From: Ascoidea tarda (nom. inval.)
Lineage: Eukaryota > Ascomycota > Saccharomycetes > Ascoideales > Ascoideaceae
Reading direction: 5' to 3'
DNA: 43,345 nt
NCBI GenBank assembly: GCA_030560485.1
Contig: JAKTTS010000071.1
Location: 1 to 43,345 of the forward strand
Positions 30,019-39,449 of the stretch are shown in pieces (position 1 is the stretch's first letter; every line of letters begins with the position of its first letter). The notes beneath the pieces were generated by a model, which saw only the letters and a program-made list of their open reading frames with translations, did no database searches and was not told the DNA's origin. The position numbers were made by a program, and so were the translations under genes.

Positions 30019-31320
30019 ATGGATAGATTATCACAAATCGCAAGTCACTTACTGCCAACCTCCAATACTGTTGCGGATTTGAAATCGAAAAACCCTGGTG
30101 ATGTTGTGATTGTCAGTGCATATAGGACTGCTATAACCAAGGGAGGCAGGGGCTCATTCAAGTCTTTAAAATCCGAGGATATCTTGTATTATTTGTTGAA
30201 GAAATTTAACGATTTAAAGATCATTGACCCAGAATTAGTTGAAGAAATTACTGTTGGAAATGTGCTAAATAAAGGTGCTGGAGCCAACGAACATCGAGCT
30301 GCTTGTCTTGCAGCTGGGTTTCCCAAAGAGGTTCCTGTGTTGGCATTGAATAGACAGTGCTCGTCAGGTTTAATGGCCGTTAATGATATTGCGAACAAGA
30401 TCATTGCAAATCAAATTGATATTGGATTAGCATGTGGTGTTGAGTCAATGTCGACATTTTTTGGACCAAGTGCAGTGTACCAATTGTCTGATACATTATC
30501 TAAAGATAAAGAAGCAACTAAATGTTTAATTCCAATGGGTATAACCAATGAAAATGTGGCTGAAAGATTTGGTATTTCAAGGAAAGAACAAGACAAGTTT
30601 AGTGCTGCATCTTATCAGAAGGCTGAAAAGGCATTAAAGAATAATCTTTTCAAGAATGAGATTTTGCCATTAGAAATTGAGCTTGAAGAGGAGAATGATT
30701 CAGATGATGAAGATAATGATGAGGATAACGAAAATAATGCCGAGAAAAAAGTAACAAACAAAATAAAATACAAGTTGGTTGTAGACAGAGATGAAGGACC
30801 CAGAATGAATGTCACTCCTGAATCGTTATCTAAAATCAGACCTGCATTTAAAAAGAATGGTGTTACACATGCTGGTAATGCATCTCAAGTATCGGATGGC
30901 GCTGCACTTGTGTTGCTTATGAAAAGAAGTGTGGCTGAATCATTGGATTTAAAGCCAATTGGAAAATACATTGGGTGTATATCTGTTGGTGTTGCACCTG
31001 AGATAATGGGTGTTGGTCCTGCTTATGCCATTCCCAAAGTATTGACAAAGTTTAAATTGAGCGCTGATGATATCAAGATATTTGAAATCAACGAGGCATT
31101 TGCTGCGCAATGTCTATATAGCATACAAACATGTAATATACCCATGGAAAAGGTCAATCCAAGAGGAGGTGCAATTGCGTTGGGACATCCCTTGGGTGCA
31201 ACAGGTGCCAGACAGGTATCCACACTATTGAACCAGCTACAAGATGGAGAAATTGGGCTAACAAGCATGTGTGTTGGAAGTGGTATGGGTGCAGCTGCTT
31301 TGTTTGCTAAGGAAGGCTAA
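30019..31320 (+). CDS. POT1: Peroxisomal 3-ketoacyl-CoA thiolase
   Basis: A 433-residue thiolase that carries out the last step of fatty-acid beta-oxidation, cleaving 3-ketoacyl-CoA with CoA to release acetyl-CoA. The N terminus MDRLSQIASHLL contains a perfect type-2 peroxisomal targeting signal (R-L-x5-H-L at residues 3-11), read by Pex7; this separates it from cytosolic Erg10 and fixes the start ATG. Catalytic residues: nucleophile C114 in NRQCSSGL, H390 in GHPLGATGAR and C418 in CVGSGMG. It is about 16 residues longer than S. cerevisiae Pot1 (417), mainly from an acidic insert at about 221-245 (Glu/Asp/Asn run). One CTG occurs, at codon 13, just after the signal. Confidence 0.95.
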   Translation: MDRLSQIASHLLPTSNTVADLKSKNPGDVVIVSAYRTAITKGGRGSFKSLKSEDILYYLLKKFNDLKIIDPELVEEITVGNVLNKGAGANEHRAACLAAGFPKEVPVLALNRQCSSGLMAVNDIANKIIANQIDIGLACGVESMSTFFGPSAVYQLSDTLSKDKEATKCLIPMGITNENVAERFGISRKEQDKFSAASYQKAEKALKNNLFKNEILPLEIELEEENDSDDEDNDEDNENNAEKKVTNKIKYKLVVDRDEGPRMNVTPESLSKIRPAFKKNGVTHAGNASQVSDGAALVLLMKRSVAESLDLKPIGKYIGCISVGVAPEIMGVGPAYAIPKVLTKFKLSADDIKIFEINEAFAAQCLYSIQTCNIPMEKVNPRGGAIALGHPLGATGARQVSTLLNQLQDGEIGLTSMCVGSGMGAAALFAKEG

Positions 31321-33304
31321 TTATATCACATTTATATATGTACATTTATTTATACCTGTATGTGTATCTAAATATATTCAAGTTGGACACAATTTGTAAA
31401 CAGATTTCAAATGTGGCTTGAAAGTGGTTTGAGGGTGGTTTGAAATTGATTTGAAATTGGTCTGGATGTTGGATGTGGGATGTAAAATCATATGAAAATC
31501 ATATGAAAATCGTGAGAAAAAGTGAGAAAACTCTAATGAAAAAGCTTCCAACCTAAATTATAAAGAGATAGTACACATTACGTCATGAACTCTGGTTAAT
31601 TACATCTTTTTACTGTTTATACACTCTCAGTGCTGACTTGTTTTCTTCTATCTATCATTTCAGTAATGAAGGTGCACTAATTATTACAGTTACTCTCGGT
31701 ATTATAGTTGTCGTATTAATAATAGACCACAACCACTGCTCTCACAGCTACTGTTGATGAGAAACAGATTTACCAAGGGCGAAGCCTTCCTATTCCCCAG
31801 CATTTTTTTAAGGAAATAACAGTCATGGCTGAAAAGCTTTAATCTAAATTTTAAATTATTATCAGAATTATTTAACATGATCAAACATTATTTTAAGATT
31901 ATTTTAAGGCACTCACTCCATTTTTTGGAAAAATTTTAACTTGTAACTTGAATTTGTGTTTTCATTCTCAAATGCTGTGTATTTTATCTTCTCGTATTTT
32001 GATTTTGCATATTTGTGATTTTCATTTCATTGATTTAATTTGATTTAATTTTATATTTTTTTTCAGCTCTACCTCTTTCGATGGTGTTGCCTTTGGCTCT
32101 CACGACAAGGACTCCAGATAGAGGTGTTTTTTCACAATACACCAGCAGCCACAAGCTGCCTATATAGCAAGCAAACAATAAAAAGAGGTCCATTAGCCTT
32201 TGCAGAGCACGAGTTAGCAGCGGTGGAGCATGTCAATATTCTTTTTAAATCAAAGTTAAACCCACAATTGATGATTCGAATCCTGATCTTGCAGCGGTAG
32301 GAGAAGCGATTGTATCCTGATAGTGCAGGCGCAGCTGCACTCCGAAGTCGCGCAAGCAGATACCGAGGGCAAATGCGCACGGTCGGAAGTCGTTTTTGCG
32401 CGCGAAGGAGGTTTTTTAGGCTTTTTTAGGCTTTTCTGGACCCAGATCACACAAAACCGGGATTTTGCATCTCTGCCCCAGAATTTTTGCATTTGATCCA
32501 GGCCTTAAAGAAAGGTCAATAAGCAGTGAAGAGCTGTTGCAAAAGGAAGAAATTTCACAGAGATGATCTCATTGGCGCTGCGAACTGACCTGATTGGGTC
32601 TTCATGTCACTCCTCCAGTGTCTGCGTAGGATAACATTATATTTTGCTGATTTTATTCGCTTGGGCTGTTGTGCAATTGCAGCTTTTAATGTTTTGCTTC
32701 GTAAACTCTTTTTCTGTTTCTTTCCATTACCATCCTATTGTGATTGCTGACTTTCTTTGACTTCATTGATTACTACAGATGATAATCATTCATTTTCCGT
32801 AGTTTACATTACTGACTTCTCTAACTTTTCTCTTTTTTTTTCTCTCGTTTTTTTGCCATTTGACCTTTACCAACAAAATAGTATAGAAAATTTAGCATGC
32901 ATTTTTAATATAAATATTTAGGATATTCCAGCTATTTCTTGGTTTGACTTTGTATTTCTTTCTCTTTCTCTTTCTCTTTCTCTTTTCTTTTCTTTTCTCT
33001 TCTTTGATTCACGCATTTGATTCTCATTGACTGTCTTATTTGCAATAATTGCTCTATTGGTTTCACCAACTGCAAGATCAAATTTTCATTCAACCACAAT
33101 CACAAGTCGCATTTCCTAACAAAAACTCTATCTCATATTTTTCTCTTATTCATCTCAAATAGCTCAGATCCACCCAAATAGCAGCTACATCTCATAAAAT
33201 ACTGCATATCGCTATAACATAATATACTATATCTAAAAAAAAACAAAAAAAACAATCAATAAAATAAATAATAAAAAAATCCATTGATCAATTTCCCCAC
33301 AAAA
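31321..33304. other. Two-kilobase spacer: POT1 3' end and glucoamylase upstream region
   Basis: No supportable gene. 31,321-31,560 holds POT1 3' sequence with repeated TTTGAAAT/GGTTTGA words. 32,060-32,660 is notably GC-richer and includes GCGCACGG, TTGCGCGCGAAGG and a doubled TTTTTTAGGC (32412-32431); it could be the glucoamylase regulatory region. 32,900-33,004 is pyrimidine-rich. The final 150 bp are A-rich, as expected of a yeast 5' leader. Long upstream regions are usual for carbon-regulated secreted hydrolases. Confidence 0.5.
32955..33001 (+). repeat. TTTCTC/TTTTC polypyrimidine microsatellite
   Basis: An array of CTTTCT hexamers passing into CTTTT pentamers. Such purine-pyrimidine tracts are common in fungal promoters and exclude nucleosomes. 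It lies about 300 bp before the glucoamylase ATG. Confidence 0.85.
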
Positions 33305-34972
33305 ATGATTATTTCAAAAATCTTATTTTCACTTTTAACTCTATTAACTTTTTCAGTTGCCAATGTGCTTCCATTATCATATTCTTATCAACTGCAATTA
33401 CTTGACCAAAAAAACTCAAAATCAAATTCAAAATACTTCAATTTACTAAACTATTTCAACAACGATTACAGCCCCATCAAAATCAGCCAAATCCCAATCA
33501 AGTCTCAAAAATTCGTCCCAAGCCAAATCTCAAGAGACGATCGGGAATCCTGGATTCAAGAACAGAAAACTGTCTCTTTCAGAAACATTTTAAACAACAT
33601 TGGTGGTTCTTTAACTAATGTCTCCAATCCAGAAAATAATGGTGTTTCGGTAGGTGCTGTTATTGCTTCTCCCTCAAAAGTTCATCCTGACTACTTTTAC
33701 CAATGGACAAGAGACGCCGCAATCACAATGCTAACCATCTGTGACTATCTCCAAGACGACAACTTTCAAAACATCTCTCTTATTGATCTAATGGAATCAT
33801 ACATCGACAACAACTACTACCTACAAAGACTATCCAATCCTTCAGGTGATTTTGATGATTTATCAGGTCTCGGTGAAGCAAAATTCCATGTTAACAACAC
33901 TGCTTTCATGGAACATTGGGGCAGACCACAGAGAGATGGTCCAGCCTTGAGAGCCATCACCACTATCAAATATGTCGATCTCTTGAACAAATTCAACAAT
34001 GGCGAAATTAAAACTGACGACAAAATATTCAACAGCACTGCTGAAATTTACAATTTGATCATAAAACCAGATTTAGAATATGTTGCCAAGTATTGGAATA
34101 AAAAAAGCTTTGATTTATGGGAAGAAATCGACAGCTTTCATTTTTTCACCTCAATGGTTCAACTAAGATCATTATACTCCGGTGCTCAATTAGCTCTAAA
34201 ATTCAACGACAACCAGTTTTACTACTATTTAATGGAAAATGCAAGATCATTAAATGACTTTGTTGTCTTCAAATCCGGATACAAACAACCATCATTAGAC
34301 CATCTAGTCGAAACCCCTTCATTATACTTGTCAAATCATAGAACTGGTTTAGATTCTGCCATCATTATTGCTTCTATCTTGACTCATGATTTCGATCTCG
34401 ATGTTAACCACTTGATTCCATTCGACATCAACGACCCATTGATCCTTGGTACCTTGTATGCTTTGATTTCTGATATGAAGTATCGTTATGCCATCAATCA
34501 TAACCTGATCAGCTTAAATCTTGGTGTTGGAATCGGTAGATATCCAGAAGATATTTATGATGGTACAGGATTTGCAGAGGGCAATCCATGGTTCTTATCC
34601 ACCTCATATGCTGCAGAGCTATTTTATAAGATTGTTTACTCCTTGTTTAATAGCGAAGAAGACCTAAGAATCAGCCCAGTCAATTTCAAATTCTACAAAG
34701 ACAACATTATTAATTTTGATCAAGAATCAATTGAAAATGACATTGTTTTACCATTCAAGTCAAGTGCTTTTAATACAACAGTCTCCAATTTGCTTTCCTA
34801 TGCAGATTCATTTTTGGATGTCGTCCATTCTCATGTTTCTGATGAAGGTTCAATTAGTGAACAGTTCGATAGATATAGTGGATATATGAAAGGTGCTTCT
34901 GATTTGACATGGAGCTATGGATCTCTTTGGAATGCATTCAGATGGAGAGAAAAGGTTTTAGTTTTATTTTAA
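33305..34972 (+). CDS. Secreted glucoamylase, glycoside hydrolase family 15
   Basis: A 555-residue glucan 1,4-alpha-glucosidase that releases glucose from the non-reducing ends of starch and glycogen. The chosen ATG gives MIISKILFSLLTLLTFSVANV, a signal peptide (about 1-20); an upstream in-frame TTG is not used. A stretch of about 60 variable residues, rich in Asn, Ser and Lys, precedes the catalytic (alpha/alpha)6 barrel (about 85-555). Motifs shared with Saccharomycopsis fibuligera glucoamylase are YQWTRDAAITML, WGRPQRDGPALRA, GRYPEDIYDG, EGNPWFLSTSYAAELFYK and FTSMVQ. The general acid is E191 in GLGEAKF and the general base E519 in SEQFDRYSG. There is no starch-binding domain at the C terminus, and several NxS/T sequons suit a secreted protein. 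S. cerevisiae Sga1 is the vacuolar/intracellular relative. Confidence 0.94.
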   Translation: MIISKILFSLLTLLTFSVANVLPLSYSYQLQLLDQKNSKSNSKYFNLLNYFNNDYSPIKISQIPIKSQKFVPSQISRDDRESWIQEQKTVSFRNILNNIGGSLTNVSNPENNGVSVGAVIASPSKVHPDYFYQWTRDAAITMLTICDYLQDDNFQNISLIDLMESYIDNNYYLQRLSNPSGDFDDLSGLGEAKFHVNNTAFMEHWGRPQRDGPALRAITTIKYVDLLNKFNNGEIKTDDKIFNSTAEIYNLIIKPDLEYVAKYWNKKSFDLWEEIDSFHFFTSMVQLRSLYSGAQLALKFNDNQFYYYLMENARSLNDFVVFKSGYKQPSLDHLVETPSLYLSNHRTGLDSAIIIASILTHDFDLDVNHLIPFDINDPLILGTLYALISDMKYRYAINHNLISLNLGVGIGRYPEDIYDGTGFAEGNPWFLSTSYAAELFYKIVYSLFNSEEDLRISPVNFKFYKDNIINFDQESIENDIVLPFKSSAFNTTVSNLLSYADSFLDVVHSHVSDEGSISEQFDRYSGYMKGASDLTWSYGSLWNAFRWREKVLVLF

Positions 34973-36798
34973 TTCATCCAAACCTACAACTACAGTTACA
35001 TTTCAAGCTTATAAATTTTTTTTTATTTTAAAGTGATGTTAGCCTTCTTCATTTTTTTTCTTTTTGTTTTATTTTCTTTTTAACGTTATTTCAATTACAG
35101 TTGTACCTTTTCAGTGTTTGTGCTTTTTTAATGTTTAAGCAATTCCTGTTTTTTTATTTTTTTCTTCTTATCTTTATATTACTAACTATATCTTTTTTAT
35201 TCTCATTCTTCTCCTTTTTGTTTCTATTTCATTTATTTTATCAAGCTTAATCATTGTTTTTCCTTTTTCCTTTTTCCTTGGATATTTTTGTCTCCTTTTA
35301 TATGATTTATCATGATTTTCAATGGTAAGTCTATTTTTCTTGTGTGTGTTTAAATTTTTTTTCTCTTTCCTCTTTTATTCATTTACTGGTTGATTTTTTT
35401 TATGAGATTTCCATGATTTTTTTTAGCAGTTTTCATGATACAAATATGAAAACCTAATGATCAAATTTTCCAAGTTGTGTTGTTTCCAGCTGAGCATTCG
35501 TTCTAGTGTTTTTTTCTCTGCAAAGATATATTTTTGTTTTTATATAGTATCTATACATAAATCACATATACATCACCTCCACATCACACATTGTAGACTT
35601 TAGCCACACCACCGGGCAAATCGGGCAAAAATAGTCTGAGCAAGATTAGCCACAGCGTCACATGCATGTCCACTCTAGAAACGGGCTTCCTGAGCGTTTT
35701 TCCTCATAATCCCAAATCACGTCCAAGAACAAACAGAGATCTCCAAACAAGTCTGGTAAAGCTTCTGAAATCAGAGCTCAAAGGGATTATCACAAGCAAG
35801 GATTGACCATGAAATTCACGAGTTGAGGCAGAGTCGATCAAAGGAGATATCTTATTTCTACTAAGTCTCTCCAAATCTGCTGAGATTGCTGCATTTTTTT
35901 TCTGAGTTGTGAGAAATAAAACCATGTTGCTATTCACCTTCAAAAGTTGATTATCACCTTCAGATATTTTATTCCGGTCAGGGCAAGATGCACGTGTGCG
36001 TGGCTTTGATTGGCCAATAAGCACGCATGCCTCTGCACAATCTACGACATCACGCACCACAAAACAGGACCGATGCAAGCCAGGGCTGCGGAAATTTCAA
36101 TTGCATCCAAAGTTAAGGTTTGGGCTGCATTTGATGAGCTGATCCGCGCTGTGATTGGTCTGTTAGTCTCTTTGAAGAGTCGTAAAGAATTCTAACAATA
36201 TGCACAGATTTATCCCAATATGTTTCTGAAAAATGATTTAAATCTGGTTATCATTTGGATCATGGAGCTGGTTTCATTTTGTTTTTTTCTCTTGCTGTTT
36301 CGTCTTTTTCTCGCTTGTTAATCGCTGCTGCTTTTTCCTCTAACCAACCCTTTTTTGCACTGGATGAAACCAAACCTGTTTATTGTTTCCACGTTCAAGT
36401 GACCACATTATCAAGCCTGAGTACCCTTTTTTCAAAGAGCTGGTATTTATACTGCACTTGTTTTTGTATTTATATTGGTGTTTATACCCACCCTCGCATT
36501 TATTCTTATTTTCATAACTATACTGGTGCTGGAACTAATATTTTTAACTATAACTTCACTCATATGCTCCTTGTCCACATATTTGCAAAATGGCTTTAAA
36601 ATCTCCAAATAGATCCTTCAAAATTCTTCCAGATATAAGCTAGGATCATAGTCCTAATGTTCCTAATAATAATAAAAATATAAATCAGATACCTCGACTC
36701 CGAAGCGAAAGAACTCCTTCACAACTGATTCTAATACTTCAAATTTACATAACCAACCATCGTTTATTTCCAACGTTAACGTAAATAATAGCTCAACA
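34973..36798. other. Spacer downstream of glucoamylase
   Basis: About 1.8 kb without a supportable gene. The first 600 bp are T-rich 3' sequence. A more balanced stretch at 35,560-36,420 includes a CGGGCAAA pair (35613-35620, 35622-35629) and two CCAAT boxes on the minus strand near 36010 and 36156 (both written ATTGG). This is probably the old promoter of the broken permease that follows. Open stretches at 35704-36078 (minus) and 36255-36599 (plus) lack good starts or any family resemblance. Coding-like remnants of the permease N terminus may begin near 36,730. Confidence 0.5.
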
Positions 36799-38455
36799 AT
36801 GATAAATACTCTCGATTCAGCTTCAACACTTAATACTTCAATCACTCATAACGTTCAGAACATGTAAAACAATCAACGATTAACTAATCAAAATCAAAAC
36901 CTAGATGACAGAAGTAATGGTTTGAGCCAATCAAGTCAAATTGACAATAATTTACTATTGTGAAAATTCGAAAGGTTTTCAATGGATTCTACAAGCACCT
37001 TGTCTACTTTATACCATCAAGTATCCTATGAATTACATCAAATAACCCCGCCACTAGATAAAGAACCTGGTCATAAATTAATGACAATTCTAAAAGCGTA
37101 CCAAATACTATTCATAATATACGGTGGAATGGTGGGAACAGGTTTAATCGTCTCTTCAGGAAACTATTTGCAGAAGTCTGGCCCCTTATCTTTATTACTA
37201 GCTTACATCTTAACTGCAATAATAGTTTATTCGGTCTGTGCTGCTATCTCAGAAATGGCTGCATACCTTCCTCTACTATTTTTTGGTTCTTATCTCTCAA
37301 GATACGTCGATCCAGCCTTAGGTTTTGCGACAGGCTACTCTTTCTTATTCAGGTTTCTAATTGGTTGCCCAAGGCAAATAATTGCCTGTGCTTTGGTGTT
37401 TCAATATTGGCTTCCTGCAGAAAAGGTCTATTCAGGAGTTTGGGTTTCGATTTTTTTCATTTCGGTGTCTTTGATCAACTATTTTAACATTAAAAATTTT
37501 TCTTTAATCGAAATCTACTTGTCTCTGTTCAAAATAATAACTTTGCTAGGTCTAATATTCCTTTTAATTATTATTATGCTAGGTAGTGGTCCAGAAAACG
37601 ATGCTGTGATTGGCTTTCGCTACTGGAAAGACCCTGGATTTTATCTTTAGCAGGCTCAATTTATTCTTATATGAGCATTGAGAACTTTTGTATTATTGCT
37701 TCTGAAATTGTCAACCCACGAAAAACCATTCCAAAATCTTTTAAAATGATTTTCTGGTCTGCGGCATTCCTTTATTTATCTCTAATCCTCTTGTTGGGTA
37801 TGTGTGTGCCTTATAATGACCCTTTGTTGATTGAAGCTGTATCTTCTTCAGCCTCGGCTGCAAATGCTCCTCTCTTTGTTGTAGCAATCAAAAATGCTGG
37901 GGTTAAAGTGCTAGATCATGTCATAAATGCTTGCATTGTTATTTTTACGTTTTCATCTGCTAACACAAATGTTTATTTTAGAACAAGAACTCTTTATGGT
38001 TTGTCAATCTCAGGTATTGCCCATAAGGTCTTTTCAAAGACTACAAAACATGGCGTTCCAATTTATGCTTTGCTATTGGTTGTATCGTTTAATTTGATAG
38101 GTTTCATGAATATTTCAAACAAGGCTAAAGAATACTTTCAATATTTTGTCGACTTGAGCTCAATGTTTGCTCTTTTATGCTGGATATCCTTTTTGATTGG
38201 CCACATAAGGTTTATCAAAGCATTCAAAGCTCAGGGACTTGATAGGAAAACAGATTTAAAATATAGAGCTCCTTTGGCTCCTTAATCCTCCTGGTTTGCT
38301 TTGATAACCCAGCTGATGTGGACCTATTTTCATATAAAGATTATGTCGATGCCGATGAAGAAGCCTTTTTTAGAGAAAAAAACGAGAGAGATCAACATTT
38401 GATACCTGGAACATGGAAATATAGATGGAGAAAATTTATGGAATTGATTGAGTAG
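36799..38455 (+). pseudogene. Broken amino-acid permease (AAP family)
   Basis: A plasma-membrane amino-acid/proton symporter of the fungal AAP family (Gap1/Agp/Dip5 relatives), no longer intact. A polar N terminus in frame with the first core piece contains two in-frame stops, TAA at 36865 and TGA at 36961. The core from 36982 keeps LKAYQ, GGMVGTGLIVSSG, GPLSLLLAY, DPALGFATGY and IGFRYWKDPG. At about 37648 a one-base loss shifts the frame; the match continues as YSYMSIENF, ASEIVNPRKTIPKS, SSANTNVYFRTRTLYGLS and YRAPLAP to a stop at 38283. The region of the last two helices is missing, and the family-like acidic tail (PADVDLFSYKD) resumes in a third frame, ending at 38455. Damage is limited, so the loss looks fairly recent. 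The substrate cannot be told. Confidence 0.88.
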
Positions 38456-39449
38456 TTTTTTAAATTATTTGAAATTATCTTCTCATTATACTCAATTTGG
38501 TTGCTTTTATCTCTTTATTGTTTGTTTTTATTGCTTTAATCTATTGATCACTCAAACACCTTTTATATATTTTCTTCTATATTCTTGGTTTTTGGTGAAT
38601 CGACTAATTTTTGTAGTCGATTTACTGGAAATACAGCTAGTATTGATATATAGGTTTTGGGAAAGAAAATTAAATAGTAACCAAAATAAATTTTAAAATA
38701 AAATTAGGTTGAAAAGCATGAAGATTACAAGATGACTTGTTTCGCTTGCACTGAATTTATGAATATCATTTTATTTTTCTTAAAATGATTATTAAACCAA
38801 TTGGTGACAAAATCATCACAGCAAACAATATCAAGGAAATATCAAAATAGGAAATTTTTTTGTTAATAACAGTTTTTTCATTATGATAAAAGTTTATTCA
38901 CAAAAATTTCTTTTGAATTTGAAAAAAAAAATGTTTTTAGTATAAAAGATATGCATTTTATGTTGTATTGGACTTGAAAGTAAAAGGAATACTACGTTTT
39001 TTTATAATAAATTTCCAATTCCCTTTTTAAGATTATTTTTATGGTTCAATTTCCCATTCACTTCCCAATTTCACTTAAAAAGAACCATAAACAACAATCA
39101 AAATCGTTTTTAGAAAATATTATTTACCAAATTGACAAGATCAAAATCAGTCAATATACAGAACATGATTATTTTTGAAAGTACTGTACATCACTCAGTT
39201 TAATTGTGATATATAATAATTTCTTCTAGTAAATGTCATTTCTATCAAGGGGTTTTTGCTATTGTTACAAAACAAATAAAAGATTTCTACTAAAACATCT
39301 GATTTGTGCAACTGATAAGAGCTATATTAATTTTTTCAAGTAAATAGTTACTCAGCCTTATTAATAAATATGCTCACTATCAAATGAATTTATAAATAAA
39401 ATTTTTGTTTTTCAAAAATGACATTGGCAAAAATGATAAAATTATTGAT
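38456..39449. other. AT-rich spacer between permease relic and LRR gene
   Basis: About 1 kb of AT-rich sequence with no coding frame longer than about 80 codons and none that resembles a protein. The LRR gene's 3' end lies at its right edge, with AATAAA-like words on the minus strand. I see nothing else in it. Confidence 0.6.

Noticed and set aside
32557-32568. ACAGAGATGATC, identical to the invariant core of U6 snRNA
   Set aside because: The sequences that should follow (the 3' stem-loop region) and precede it in U6 are absent, as is a Pol III terminator at the right distance. Treated as coincidence.
35704-36078. 124-codon open stretch on the minus strand
   Set aside because: It begins at TTG, has no family resemblance, and lies in a likely old promoter region.
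36255-36599. 114-codon plus-strand open stretch with a hydrophobic start
   Set aside because: Composition follows the local T-richness; no family match, and it lies just upstream of the permease relic.
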